Under the pieces are notes generated by a model. The model worked only from the letters and a program-made list of their open reading frames with translations. It searched no databases and was not told the origin of the DNA. Both the position numbers and the translations under genes were made by a program. Source: Mycobacteriales bacterium (GTDB lineage: Bacteria > Actinomycetota > Actinomycetes > DATLTS01). Taken from it: a DNA stretch of 64,000 bases. Of this stretch, positions 16,923-26,041 are shown in pieces. The stretch spans positions 21,349 through 85,348 of the forward strand of contig DATLTS010000031.1 of assembly GCA_035533475.1 (NCBI GenBank). The letters are read 5' to 3'. The stretch's first letter is position 1, and each line of letters opens with the position of its first letter.

Positions 16923-17696
16923 GTGCCGCTGTGGTCGGCTGCCGAGGGGTCACCAAATAGTCTGGCTTCCGTCGGACGGGCAGTTCGGCCGGCGCGAGCG
17001 TGGCCCCGGTGGGCCCGGAACGGAACGTCCATCCACGAATCGCGAGCACCGGACCGGCAGGAAGCATCGGCACGCGCCGAGTGGCGTCTGCGAGCTGTTC
17101 CCGCTTCCCGACGTCGCTTAGTCGGCTTTGCTGCGCTGCTCCGCCAGCTGTCCGCGCTATGGGGGCGAAGACGTGCCTTGAAACGTGCCGGTGACGTGCA
17201 TGCAGCACTTCCGCCGGTGTTGCGCGAGGCGGTGGCGGTCGGGGTGTCGCGGGCTAATGAATGCAGCGCCTGCAGCTACGCCCATCACCGGTTCGCGCTG
17301 AACGCTGGCTTAACTCCAGCCCAGCTGGCGCAACTTGAGGGACTGGATGGCGAGGAGCTGGACGAGGATCTGTGGGTGGCCGTGGCCTGGGCCCGGCGGC
17401 AGGCTGTCACCGGCTTCTCCGCTCCTGAGGCGGATGAGCTCGATGCAGCCCTTGCCGCGCGGTACGACCTACCGACTCGGCACGCCGTGGAGCTACTGGC
17501 TCGGCGCGTGTCGGTGATCAACGCGGCAGGTAACGCGGTGGCCGCCCTGAGCAGCCGGGCACGTGGCCGGCCGGTCCCCGGCAGTCGCGTGCTCGACGAG
17601 CTCGCGATCACGCTTCTGCTGGTCTCCTGCGCCCCCCTACTCGCGGCATGCACGCTGGGCCGGCGGCTTGCGGCCGCTGGCCCATTTCGTCGCTGA
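16923..17696 (+). CDS. AhpD-like (carboxymuconolactone decarboxylase family) protein
   Basis: The AhpD core is clear: [16 protein letters not shown] carries the CxxC plus His catalytic motif, followed by helices to residues near [12 protein letters not shown]. Such proteins are disulfide reductases or peroxidases. The start is uncertain. Homology-like sequence begins around 17120 ([19 protein letters not shown]), so GTG at 16923 covers the whole domain but lacks a ribosome site; TTG 17178 and GTG 17196 are alternatives that would cut the first helix. The C-terminus ends with a hydrophobic [15 protein letters not shown] segment and overlaps the opposing methyltransferase remnant by 60 bp. It lies 24 bp after the exporter, so it probably belongs to the sulfur operon. 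Confidence 0.6.
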   Translation: MPLWSAAEGSPNSLASVGRAVRPARAWPRWARNGTSIHESRAPDRQEASARAEWRLRAVPASRRRLVGFAALLRQLSALWGRRRALKRAGDVHAALPPVLREAVAVGVSRANECSACSYAHHRFALNAGLTPAQLAQLEGLDGEELDEDLWVAVAWARRQAVTGFSAPEADELDAALAARYDLPTRHAVELLARRVSVINAAGNAVAALSSRARGRPVPGSRVLDELAITLLLVSCAPLLAACTLGRRLAAAGPFRR

Positions 17697-18190
17697 CGGC
17701 GTCGCGGACGGTGAGCGGATGGCGTCAATGCGCTGGATGACCCCGCCGAGGCGCTCGCGATGCTCGGTCACGGTGAACCCGCTGGCGGCGAGGGGGCGTC
17801 GGGTGAAGTGTTCACCGCAGGTCGGCGCGGTCACTGATTCGAGCAACGCCTGAGCCATGCGGAGCGGCCGCCAGCGCGCGGCCACGTGCTCGACCATGAG
17901 CAGCCTCCCGCCGGGCCGCAGAACGCGGTGGACTTCCCGGAGCAGAACTCCCGGGTCATTGACTTCGCAGAACGTGAACGTGGAGAGGACTCGTGTCGAA
18001 CGAGGCATCCGAAAACGGCAGCCGGGTCATGTCGGTCCGGACCGGTACCGCCGTCCCTGATCGGTGGGAACGCGCTCGGGCGTACCGGAGCCGATCGAGG
18101 TCCCGGCCGTTTGCGCCGCGCCGCTGCTATTGCCCGGCGAATCCGCGCAGCTTCACGACCCCATCATGGCGGAGCAGCCCCTCCTGGCTG
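17637..18190 (-). pseudogene. Decayed class I SAM-dependent methyltransferase
   Basis: Two overlapping frames on the minus strand together spell the second half of a methyltransferase. Around 17995-18090 one frame reads [14 protein letters not shown], the usual motif before post-I; the next, shifted by one base, continues [29 protein letters not shown] (residues of the longest open frame, ending at 17637). Upstream, the frame is closed by a TAG near 18132 and no SAM-binding glycine loop is recognisable. The gene has therefore lost its N-terminus and carries at least one frameshift near 17990. The remaining 123-codon open frame might still be annotated as a protein, but is unlikely to work. 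Confidence 0.6.
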
Positions 18191-18508
18191 AGCCGGGTAG
18201 GAGATCGCGACGAACGGCCACCCGCTCTCGGCACCCCCGGATCGGCGTCTCCGCGAACGCTGATCCGTCCGGCCAGACCGGAAGGGCGGGCCGGACACCC
18301 GGTATGGGGCGGCCCTTTCGGTTAGGGAATCACCCTCGACCCCGGGCTGCCGCCGCGGCGAGCACAGGGGCGCAAATGCATCCGCGTGGCAGCTGGCCGG
18401 CCAGTGTGGCCGCGCAGTAACGGGTGGCGATGTGATCATGCTTTTCAAGCTCGTGCCCGCACGGGCAGCACGTCTGCGTCGCAGTTTCGAGGTGCGCCGT
18501 GGACGGGC

Positions 18509-18766
18509 TCACCGGGTCACCGGTCCCGCCCGCGTGCACCAGCGCCGCCAGGTCGATGACGCCAACGTGGTCCGCCGCCCGCACGTGGAACACGATGCGG
18601 ACAGCAGTCGTTTGGCGGGGGACCAGTAGACAAAGGAGTCAGCCTGTATCGGTTCTTTGCAGTAGGCGCAGGGCACCCGGGCCACGACTTCGGCTTCCGG
18701 ATCCGGTCGATCGGCCGAACGCAATACGGTCGCAGTGGTGACGGCGCTCGCCACGGATTGCCTCAT
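18509..18766 (-). CDS. Small zinc-ribbon protein (tentative)
   Basis: An 85-residue open frame with two regular cysteine pairs, PCAYC and CSTC, separated by the aromatic segment DSFVYWSPAKRLLSA and followed by RRTTLASSTWRRW. The pattern looks like a treble-clef or ribbon zinc site and is the only protein-like signal between the methyltransferase remnant and the cytochrome b gene. The ATG at 18766 has no strong ribosome site. The 18191-18508 stretch downstream of it contains no other recognisable gene. The call could be wrong, as Cys codons are not rare here. Confidence 0.4.
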   Translation of the reverse strand: MRQSVASAVTTATVLRSADRPDPEAEVVARVPCAYCKEPIQADSFVYWSPAKRLLSASCSTCGRRTTLASSTWRRWCTRAGPVTR

Positions 18767-19378
18767 CGGTCTCGCCGCCTTCGGCTAGATGATACGGCGG
18801 CGAGGGAGCACATGGTCCGGACCGGTCCAGGCACGCTGTAGTTGAGTCTTGCACGAAACGGCAACAAAAGAAATCCGTTCGCGGGGTGCGTCGATCCTTG
18901 GGGCACCGCAGCCGGTCACTGTCCGCCGATCGATCCGCTGAACGCGGTCCCGAACCTAATTTAGGCGCCGGCCCTCCCCTCCCGCATCCTCAGCGAAGGA
19001 ACCGCCGGATCCAGCGCGAGCTAATCCCAACGCCGGCGATGTCGCCGCCGAATTCTCCGCAACGCCGAATGGCGATGGTCATCCGTTCGCCGATCAGGCA
19101 TGCTTTCGGGGTCGCTCCGGTCCGGACCCCCGGCCGTGCCCGACGCCCGTCTTGGCTGAAGGGACGCCTATGTCCGGGTCGGCACCGCTGAGAACTGCGC
19201 TGGCTGTCCCGGACCGCCGGGACGGCCCCGGGGCCCCGTGGGGGATCAGGGCCTGCCGCCCCGCGCTGACCCATTTCGACGATCGGCAGGGCGAGCCGGT
19301 CATCGACTGGAGGCGCACCGGAACCGCGCCGGGTCGCAGATGCGCGAGTCCCCAGCAGAAGTGCGGAGGGTGTAGGTC
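18767..19378. other. Gene-poor stretch before the cytochrome b gene
   Basis: About 610 bp in which I see no convincing coding sequence on either strand. It includes a locally AT-richer part (18780-18880) and a perfect short palindrome, CCTAA-T-TTAGG, at 18955-18965, unusual for this GC-rich DNA. GGAGGG at 19365-19370 is the ribosome site of the cytochrome b gene. Together with the decayed methyltransferase nearby, the stretch looks like the residue of lost genes, probably with a long upstream regulatory region. Confidence 0.4.
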
Positions 19379-21304
19379 TTGACAGTCGTGAGCTCCGGGG
19401 TGGTGAACATCAACGGTCCCGGCACCTACCTGCACTGGAGCATCTTCACCATTTCCGAGGCCAACCTCGCGGTCATCGTCGGGATGCTGCTGATCTTCTT
19501 CATCGCGCTGTTGCTGCCTTTTCCAGGCAGTGGGCCAGCGGCCACCGAGGCGCTGCTCCCAGCCGAACCGGTGGCAGAGGTGTCGACGTCACCGGTCGCG
19601 ACCGGGCGATCTTGGACCGGCCGGGTTCGTGCCGCGGGCCTGCGCTGGTTACCCCCGGAGCGACTGCTTCCCGAGGCCCAGCCCAGCTACGTCGCCTCGT
19701 GGATCTACGTGTTCGGGGTGGCGAGTCTGGCCGCACTGGGCGTGGCGATCGCCTCGGGCTTCGCGATCGCGCTCGGGGGTGTGGATTGGTGGCACACCAA
19801 TCCGCTGGGGCATTTCTTCAATAGCTGCCACCTGTGGAGCGTGGAACTGTTCTTTGCCTTCATGGTGATTCATTTGTGGGCCAAATTCTTCATGGCCGCC
19901 TGGCGGGGTGGCCGTGCGCGGACCTGGATCACCGGGGTGCTGGCGTTCCTCGCCTCGATCGGGGAGGCTTTCACCGGCTACCTTTCCCAGACCAACTTCG
20001 ACTCGCAGTGGATCGCCGTCAACGGCAAAGACGCGTTCAACGCGACTGGCATCGGCGGCTTCTTCAACGTGTTGAGCTCCGGACAGATGCTGCTCTGGCA
20101 TGTGGTTCTGCTGCCGCTGGTGCTGGTTGCCGTGGTCGGGATCCACGTGCTGTTCGTCCGTTACCGGGGCGTGGTGCACCCCTTCCCGGCCCGCGGCGGT
20201 CGGGACCCGATCGGCAGGTTGCTGGTCGAGGATGGCGGCGGGGCCCAGCCACCCGGGGGACAGCCGCGCCGGGGGTCGGCTAGAGCCGCCGATGCCGCCG
20301 AGTGGCGCGGACCGAAGCGCCGGTACGACCTGGTCAGGGAAGCCGCCGCGGCCACCGCGGTCGTGCTGGCCGCCACGGTGGCGCTGGCGGGGTTGCTGTC
20401 ATCTCCGGATGTCGCGCCGGTCACGATCCGCACTTGGGCAACCGCGGACCCCGGGGATTTCCTCGCCACCGTGGCTGCCGAGCTTGCCGGCACCTCGGAG
20501 ACTGCCACGTATGGACCGCCCTACAACCACGGCAGTGCATTCGTGCAGCGGATCGGCGTGTCCTGGCAGAGCCTTGCCGGGGTGCGGGAACGGATCGATC
20601 CGGCGCAAGCATTCGTGCTCGGCCCGCTGGCGGCCGCGGCCGGGGAGAACCCGGCCCTGGTCGACGCGCTGACGGCGTACCGGTCAGCACCGACCGCCCA
20701 GCGCACGGCCTGGCTGAGCAGCTACTCGACCGCCCTGGCCAAGGCGAGCGTTGTGTCCGGTCAGGTAACGGTGCCCGGCAGCGGCTTCGGGCCGATCGCC
20801 ACGATGATCTCCGCCGAGCTCACGCTGGCCCAGGCGGGTGGCCTGGATGCCAGCCTTCTGGCCAAGCAACCGTTTTACGGCACGAACCTCACCAAACCGC
20901 TGCTCTTCCTCGAAGACGGAACGTATTTCGGGGCGCGTGCGGAGGCCGAGCATCTGCAAGGCAACCAGTGGGGGGTGATGAACGAGACCGGGAGTTATCC
21001 CGGCCAGCCCTGGCTCTGGCTCTATCAACTCTGGTACCACCTGCCCGGCTTCCGAACCTCCACCAACGTGGACCTGATCGCCGTCTACCTGATCGGCCTC
21101 GCTACCCTGCTCCTCCTCCTCGTCCCGTTCGTTCCCGGGCTGCGGTCGCTACCGCGCTGGCTGCGGGTCTACCGCCTGATCTGGCGCCCGTACTACCGGG
21201 AGGCTGAGGGTCGGACAGGCACCGCTTCCGGGAGTTCCCCCCCGGGCCGGAACTCCCCGGAGTCCAGCGGCACCGACGCCAACGGTCGAGCGGGCGCCGA
21301 CTGA
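19379..21304 (+). CDS. Orphan cytochrome b with large extracytoplasmic domain
   Basis: A 641-residue membrane protein. Residues about 105-265 form the four-helix cytochrome b core: helix B histidines are His151 and His165 (14 apart), helix D histidines are His241 and His256 (15 apart, the spacing of cytochrome b6 rather than mitochondrial cytochrome b). A hydrophobic helix near 30-48 precedes it. After a linker and a further helix (about 335-357) comes about 200 residues of predicted extracytoplasmic sequence, then a last helix near 580-605. No Rieske, cytochrome c1 or subunit IV gene is nearby. It may pass electrons between menaquinol and an extracytoplasmic acceptor. TTG start with GGAGGG eight bases upstream. 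Confidence 0.8.
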   Translation: MTVVSSGVVNINGPGTYLHWSIFTISEANLAVIVGMLLIFFIALLLPFPGSGPAATEALLPAEPVAEVSTSPVATGRSWTGRVRAAGLRWLPPERLLPEAQPSYVASWIYVFGVASLAALGVAIASGFAIALGGVDWWHTNPLGHFFNSCHLWSVELFFAFMVIHLWAKFFMAAWRGGRARTWITGVLAFLASIGEAFTGYLSQTNFDSQWIAVNGKDAFNATGIGGFFNVLSSGQMLLWHVVLLPLVLVAVVGIHVLFVRYRGVVHPFPARGGRDPIGRLLVEDGGGAQPPGGQPRRGSARAADAAEWRGPKRRYDLVREAAAATAVVLAATVALAGLLSSPDVAPVTIRTWATADPGDFLATVAAELAGTSETATYGPPYNHGSAFVQRIGVSWQSLAGVRERIDPAQAFVLGPLAAAAGENPALVDALTAYRSAPTAQRTAWLSSYSTALAKASVVSGQVTVPGSGFGPIATMISAELTLAQAGGLDASLLAKQPFYGTNLTKPLLFLEDGTYFGARAEAEHLQGNQWGVMNETGSYPGQPWLWLYQLWYHLPGFRTSTNVDLIAVYLIGLATLLLLLVPFVPGLRSLPRWLRVYRLIWRPYYREAEGRTGTASGSSPPGRNSPESSGTDANGRAGAD

Positions 21305-21436
21305 GGCATCGGCAAATCCCCCCCGATGCGTCACTCGAGCGCTGAATCGAGCCTGGCGCCAACGCGGCTATCGATAACCTGTATGCGGCTTGCGCCGGCC
21401 GCCGTCCGGCCGCAGCCGGGCTGTGCTCCGGAGATC

Positions 21437-21841
21437 TCAACCAGGCGCGAGCTCCCGAGTGCAAAAGGCGCAGGCGGTTGCGGCCACCGGCACGGAGGAC
21501 AGGCAGTGCGGGCAGTCCTGCACCGGCCGAGGCTCTTCGGTGGTTGGTTTGAACCGCTGGAGAAGTCGGCTGAACGGCATGACTACGAAGAAGTAGATGA
21601 CCGCAGCCAGGATCACGAATGCGATCAACGCGTTCAGGAAGTCGCCGTAGACGAACCTGGACTTGTTGACGGTGAAACTCAGCTTGCTGAAATCCGCCTT
21701 CCCGCCGATCGCCGCGAGCAGGGGAGTGATGAAGTCCTTGGTGAGGGACACCACTAGCGCGCCGAACGCCGTTCCGATGACGACCGCCACGGCGAGATCG
21801 ACGAGGTTGCCACGCAGCAGGAACTTCTTGAATCCACCCAC
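21437..21841 (-). CDS. mscL: Large-conductance mechanosensitive channel MscL
   Basis: Homopentameric membrane valve that opens on hypo-osmotic shock. The 134-residue protein has the MscL N-terminus GGFKKFLLRGNLVDLAVAVVIG, TM1 ending in GTAFGALVVSLTKDFITPLL, the periplasmic loop, and TM2 LNALIAFVILAAVIYFFVVMP. A C-terminal zinc-ribbon-like tail with CPHC and CAFC replaces the usual charged helix end, as in many actinobacteria. The GTG at 21841 preceded by AAAGGAG gives the canonical N-terminus; the open frame further upstream is not part of the protein. It is convergent with the cytochrome b gene. Confidence 0.95.
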   Translation of the reverse strand: MGGFKKFLLRGNLVDLAVAVVIGTAFGALVVSLTKDFITPLLAAIGGKADFSKLSFTVNKSRFVYGDFLNALIAFVILAAVIYFFVVMPFSRLLQRFKPTTEEPRPVQDCPHCLSSVPVAATACAFCTRELAPG

Positions 21842-22025
21842 GGTTGCTCCTTTCCCGGATGCATCAGGGGATGAGACTCGTCCCGAGCCCAGGCCGCAGT
21901 TGCGGCCGCCTCGCTTGGCCCGGAACGCGGGACCGATCATCGTCCAACGTCGGCCGAGCCGTCCAGACGCAGCCTGACGCCTCGCCGGGAGGGGGAGGCG
22001 GCGCGGCCGGGCGGTTCCGCAGCGG

Positions 22026-23345
22026 TTACGGCCGGTGCGGCCTCGCACGGCGTCGGGGCCCGGCCGCCGCGATCGTGAGCGCCCCGCAGCAGACGAGACC
22101 GGCCGCGATCCCGAGGGCCTCGCCCGGCGCCACCGGGGGACCGGTGAAAGGCAGCGTGGCGCGCTCGCCGAGCGCGGAGCTCGCAGGGGTGGACCGGTTA
22201 CCGGGAACCGTGACGGCGGGGGTGCTCCGGGTGACCTTCTCGCCCAGCACGGCGACCACCGATGTGATCACAGTGTTCGACGACGTCGTCGGCGTTTGCG
22301 TGGACGACACGAGACCGGCGTTCGGGATGTTGAACGCCGGCAGCCCGCCGTCCGCATTTGCCTTCGGCCTGATCACGGTCACCGCGAAGGTCAAACGGGG
22401 GCTTGCCGGGCCCTGCTCGAGGTTTCCCACCCGCCAGCTGATCAATCCGCTCGAGGCCACGTAGCTCGCGGTGCATGGCGAGACACAGCTGGCCGAGTCG
22501 GGTACGTAGCTGGTGTGCGCGGGCGCCCGGTCCGTGACCAGGACATCCGTCTGAGCCCGCGTGCCGCGCGCGGAGGCGACGAGGGTGTAGGTCAGTCGGT
22601 CCCCGTAACCCGCAACCGTGGAGTCGACCGACTTGTCGAGGACCAGTGAGGCGTCCGCGCTCGTGCAGGTGCTGTCGAAGGTCCCGGTCAAGGGGCTGAA
22701 GTTCGGTGCGCTGACCGAGATCTGCTGCCCAGTGGTAGCCCGGTACGCGTACGCGTCGCCGGTGCTCCGCGCAGTCCGCCCCGGCACGGTGAACTGATGC
22801 TTGCCGTCGGGCGCCGTCACGGTGAACCGCACGGGCTGACCGCCGGTGTTCCACAGGGTGGCGTCGAGCCCGGTGGCGCAGCTTTCGGACACGGCTGCCC
22901 GCGGGTCGGCCGGAGGCGTCCCACCGCAGATCACGTAGTTGTTCAGCGCCGCCGGTGTGCGCCGGGCGCCGGCCGCGGGAGGTTCGAGGTTGCTCATCGG
23001 GTTGCCGATCGAGCCGGGGTAGGCGTTGTATCCGCCGCCGCCATCCACGTAGGCGCGCTCGATCGGGTGCCCGCTTTTCGCGGTGACGTCGATGTGCGTG
23101 TCGTCAGAGTGGACGACGACCGTCACGTCGGCGTTGTCCAGAGTGCGCGCACCGTTCGCGAGCAGCGCGTCGCCGGGCGGGCAGCTCTGGATGCCGCCGG
23201 TGTAGAGCGCGGCCCGCGCGTCGTCCGGGTACACGTTGGAGCGGCCGCCGGCTAGGGCCGGTCCGGACAGGGCGAACACCCCTAGCAGGGAGGCGGAGAT
23301 GACCAGCGCCCCGACCGCAGCGCACGTTGAGCGTGGACGAGCCAT
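22026..23345 (-). CDS. Secreted surface protein with LPFTG sortase signal
   Basis: A 439-residue exported protein: signal peptide at residues 1-about 32 (hydrophobic core then GPALAGG), a middle region with paired cysteines, a DUF11-type immunoglobulin-like repeat near residues 225-345 (LDKSVDSTVAGYGDRLTYTL, a repeat found in bacterial surface proteins), and a C-terminal sorting signal LPFTG, hydrophobic segment and RRRARPHR tail. Sortase would link it covalently to the wall. No sortase gene lies in the window. It is divergent from the ECF sigma factor gene, 155 bp away. Its ligand or function is unknown. Confidence 0.85.
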   Translation of the reverse strand: MARPRSTCAAVGALVISASLLGVFALSGPALAGGRSNVYPDDARAALYTGGIQSCPPGDALLANGARTLDNADVTVVVHSDDTHIDVTAKSGHPIERAYVDGGGGYNAYPGSIGNPMSNLEPPAAGARRTPAALNNYVICGGTPPADPRAAVSESCATGLDATLWNTGGQPVRFTVTAPDGKHQFTVPGRTARSTGDAYAYRATTGQQISVSAPNFSPLTGTFDSTCTSADASLVLDKSVDSTVAGYGDRLTYTLVASARGTRAQTDVLVTDRAPAHTSYVPDSASCVSPCTASYVASSGLISWRVGNLEQGPASPRLTFAVTVIRPKANADGGLPAFNIPNAGLVSSTQTPTTSSNTVITSVVAVLGEKVTRSTPAVTVPGNRSTPASSALGERATLPFTGPPVAPGEALGIAAGLVCCGALTIAAAGPRRRARPHRP

Positions 23346-23500
23346 GGTGAGCCTCTCCGCGAGCCCGGCTGCGCTGAGTTTAGCCCGCGAGCACCCGATC
23401 GGGCCGCTTCCGCGAGGCTTCTCGCCGGCCGGCGCGCCCCAGCGGAAGGGGGCGGCGTGGCCGGCTTCACGTGGCGGCCTCGCGAGCCGACAATAGGTCG

Positions 23501-24052
23501 GTGACCAGTTTTGCCGAGGTTCTCGAGAGCGCCCAGTCGGGCGACGCAGGGGCCTTCGGGGTGCTCTGGCGGGAGACCCAGCCGATCCTGCTCCGTTACC
23601 TTCGCACCCTCACCACCGAGGGCGAGGACGTCGCCTCGGAAACCTGGCTCCAGGTTGTCCGGGGGCTGTCCCGGTTCCGCGGCGGAGAGGCCGCATTCCG
23701 AGCCTGGGTGTGCACGATCGGCCGATGCCGGGCCGTGGACGCGATGCGTGCCGGCAGCCGCCGCCCGGAAATCCCGGTAAGCGAGCTTCCGGAGCCCCTG
23801 ACTGGGGCGACCGCACCGGACGCCGCCGCCGAGGCGATGGAGCACTGGTCCACAGATCGGGCGATCCAGCTGATCGCGAGTCTTCCCAGCGAGCAGGCCG
23901 AAGCGGTCATGCTCCGTGTCGTCGCCGGGCTCGACGTCGCGTCAGTCGCGAAGATCACCGGGCGCAGCGCCGGGGCGGTCCGGGTCGCTGCCCATCGCGG
24001 CCTGCGCCGGTTGGCGGCCCAGCTCGAGCCGGCGTCGGCTGTAACGCTGTGA
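23501..24052 (+). CDS. ECF-family RNA polymerase sigma factor
   Basis: A 183-residue sigma-70 family protein with region 2 (DVASETWLQVVRGLSRFRG..FRAWVCTIGRCRAVDAMR, landmarks at residues about 45-90) and region 4 ([40 protein letters not shown], about 130-170, quoted as landmarks). It would direct RNA polymerase to a small regulon, probably including envelope genes beside it. GTG 23501 and GTG 23471 are both possible starts; 23501 gives the normal length and is preferred. Its stop overlaps the next gene, a membrane protein, so the pair is translationally coupled in the way of sigma/anti-sigma pairs. Confidence 0.85.
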   Translation: MTSFAEVLESAQSGDAGAFGVLWRETQPILLRYLRTLTTEGEDVASETWLQVVRGLSRFRGGEAAFRAWVCTIGRCRAVDAMRAGSRRPEIPVSELPEPLTGATAPDAAAEAMEHWSTDRAIQLIASLPSEQAEAVMLRVVAGLDVASVAKITGRSAGAVRVAAHRGLRRLAAQLEPASAVTL

Positions 24053-24792
24053 GCGCCTCCAACGGTTATCCGGGTGAGATGAACAATCCACCCGATGAGC
24101 CGCTCCCCGGGCAGCCGACTCCGGACTCCGCTCCGCTCCGTGACCTGCTCGCCGCTGCCCGCGGCGCGGGGACCGCGGCCGAGCTCGCCGGCGCCGAAGC
24201 CGCGATCGCGATGTTCGCGGCGCACCGCCCGGGCAGCAGTCGACCGCAAAGGATGCGCCGCATGATCTCGTCCCTGACCGCCTCATTGGCCGGCAAGCTG
24301 GCCCTCACCGGGGTGGCGGCCGCGGCTGCCACCGGTGGCCTCGCCGCCGCTGGCTTTGCCGGCGTGCTCCCGGCGTCCCTCCAGACCGTCGCGCACGACA
24401 CGCTCGGCGCTCCGGCGCCCACCGCGACGCACCCGGGTCATGCCGCCCATGGCGCCAAGCCCACCGGGGACCTCGCTTCGGCGCAGCCCCAGCCGTCCGT
24501 GACGGCGAGTCCGGTTGGACCGGACGCGACCGGGCCCGCAGCGTTCGGGCTGTGCACGGCCTACACCGCGGGCGGGTTGTCGACTCACTCAATCGCGTAC
24601 CGGAATCTTGCGTCGGCGGCCGGCGGCGCCTCGGGCCTTCAGGCCTACTGCACCGCGGTGATCGCCAAGCACGCGGCCAGCCAGCCCTCGGACGCCGGGA
24701 AGCCCTCGGACGCCGGGAAGCCGTCGACTGCCGGGAAGCCCTCGGACGCCGGGAAGCCGTCGACTGCCGGGTCCAACCCCTCAGGGCACTGA
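24049..24792 (+). CDS. Membrane-anchored partner of the ECF sigma factor (putative anti-sigma)
   Basis: A 247-residue protein: an N-terminal cytoplasmic part (about 1-75, with LRDLLAAARGAGTAAELAGAEAA), one hydrophobic segment near residues 85-115, and an extracytoplasmic part with a Cys pair (GLCTAY and QAYCTA) and a low-complexity C-terminus. The coupled GTGA start and topology fit an anti-sigma factor, although no zinc-binding anti-sigma motif (HxxxCxxC) is present, so the role is inferred from linkage only. The tail consists of hexapeptide repeats of the KPSDAG/KPSTAG type, probably a flexible wall-spanning stalk. Confidence 0.65.
   Translation: MSASNGYPGEMNNPPDEPLPGQPTPDSAPLRDLLAAARGAGTAAELAGAEAAIAMFAAHRPGSSRPQRMRRMISSLTASLAGKLALTGVAAAAATGGLAAAGFAGVLPASLQTVAHDTLGAPAPTATHPGHAAHGAKPTGDLASAQPQPSVTASPVGPDATGPAAFGLCTAYTAGGLSTHSIAYRNLASAAGGASGLQAYCTAVIAKHAASQPSDAGKPSDAGKPSTAGKPSDAGKPSTAGSNPSGH
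24691..24771 (+). repeat. 18-bp tandem repeats coding KPSDAG/KPSTAG
   Basis: Four to five head-to-tail copies of an 18-bp unit at the 3' end of the membrane partner gene, in two alternating variants (GACGCC and ACTGCC at the variable codons). The unit is a multiple of three, so copy-number change keeps the frame. They encode a Ser/Pro/Lys-rich stalk. Confidence 0.8.
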
Positions 24793-24811
24793 TCGGAAGC
24801 TAGCCGAACAG

Positions 24812-26041
24812 CTAATCCGTGGTGGGGGTCGTTTCCTGCCGGCGCCGGATGGCGCCGAGGGAGACGGCCCCCACCACGATTGCGGTCAAGCTGAGCAACG
24901 CCCAGGCCCCCCGCGAGCTACCCCCCGTCGCCAGGCGGCGGACCAGCACGAATCCGGTGTCCCCGGTGAACGTCGCGGTCCATTGGCCGGGCGAAGTCGA
25001 GCCGGTCTGTGGGCCGATCCCGGCGACCCCGACCCGGTAGAGCGCGTCGGCAGCCGTGGCGTCGGGATCGCTGACGGTAAGCGTGATCGGCTCGTGCGCG
25101 TTCCTGCTGGCCCCGTCCGGCTCCACCCACCCGACCGCGTACCCGTCGACGAACCGTTCGGATACCGGCAGCAGGCCGTCCATGACCGCCGGATCGGCCG
25201 CGGAGAGGGTGAGCGTGGTCCCTGCCGGGAGGGCGCCGGCCGGAATGCGCAGGCTGAGACGACCGTTGTCGGCCACCGCATGACTGGCCGTCGAGGTCAG
25301 CCGAAAGGTCGCGATGGCTACGGAGAAGCTGCCGAGCGGCACCTCGGGCGCGGACAGCAACCCCGGGGTGCCTAGTGACGGCAGCGAGACCGGCCCCAGC
25401 GCCGTCGGTGACGGGCCAGGCGAACGGGACCGTCGCCGCGGCCCGCTCGCGGACGGTGACGGAGACGCGTCCCCGGTCGCGGTGGGAGATCGGTCCGCGA
25501 ACGGCGCCGGCGTGCTCGATGCCGTCGCAGGTGCGGTTGGGGTCGGTGAGGTACCGATCGGTGTCGTCACCTGGGCGCTGTTGTCCGGCGGCCCCGGGTC
25601 GGTCGTCGATCCGCTCGGGTCCGTCACGGTTGCGGAGCTGGTGGCGTTCGTGCCCGGGACCGCAGTCTGCGCGACGCCTACGTTGAGGATGACCGAGCTC
25701 TGCGCTCCCGCAGCGAGGCCTGGGAGCGTGCATTCGACGGTGTTGGGGCTCTGCGCGGTGCACTGCCAGAGGTCACTGGAGGAGTAGCTGAGGAAGCTCA
25801 GGCTCGGATCGAGGGTGACGTCGAGCCGGACCGCGCTGACGGCCGAGTAGGCCGGGTCATTGGTGACGGTCACCGTGTAGGAATCGGTGCCTCCCGGTTC
25901 GAAGACAGCCGGGCCACCAATCGCCACGTCCAGATCCGCTTGGGCGGCGGCCGCTCGCGCTACCGGCGTCACGAGCAAAATCGTGATCACCGGTATCGCC
26001 AGTGTGGTCGCCGTCAGCAGACTGCGGATACGAGCGCTCAC
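24812..26041 (-). CDS. Exported DUF11-repeat protein with C-terminal membrane anchor
   Basis: A 409-residue surface protein. The N-terminus has a signal-like helix (LLTATTLAIPVITILLVTP) ending near ARAAAAQA. Residues about 40-140 form a DUF11/CARDB-like fold (PGGTDSYTVTVTND, VECTLPGLAAGAQSSV), followed by a Ser/Pro/Thr linker (about 145-215), a second beta-rich domain, and a C-terminal hydrophobic segment with a RRRQE stop-transfer tail. There is no LPxTG. The GTG at 26041 is selected because it precedes the signal peptide; the frame extends upstream without biological sense. It is convergent with the sigma-partner gene (19 bp apart). It is probably part of the same envelope set. Confidence 0.75.
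   Translation of the reverse strand: MSARIRSLLTATTLAIPVITILLVTPVARAAAAQADLDVAIGGPAVFEPGGTDSYTVTVTNDPAYSAVSAVRLDVTLDPSLSFLSYSSSDLWQCTAQSPNTVECTLPGLAAGAQSSVILNVGVAQTAVPGTNATSSATVTDPSGSTTDPGPPDNSAQVTTPIGTSPTPTAPATASSTPAPFADRSPTATGDASPSPSASGPRRRSRSPGPSPTALGPVSLPSLGTPGLLSAPEVPLGSFSVAIATFRLTSTASHAVADNGRLSLRIPAGALPAGTTLTLSAADPAVMDGLLPVSERFVDGYAVGWVEPDGASRNAHEPITLTVSDPDATAADALYRVGVAGIGPQTGSTSPGQWTATFTGDTGFVLVRRLATGGSSRGAWALLSLTAIVVGAVSLGAIRRRQETTPTTD

Noticed and set aside
23282..23845. Minus-strand frame antisense to the ECF sigma gene
   Set aside because: The plus strand has clear sigma region 2 and 4 sequence; the antisense frame lacks any domain.
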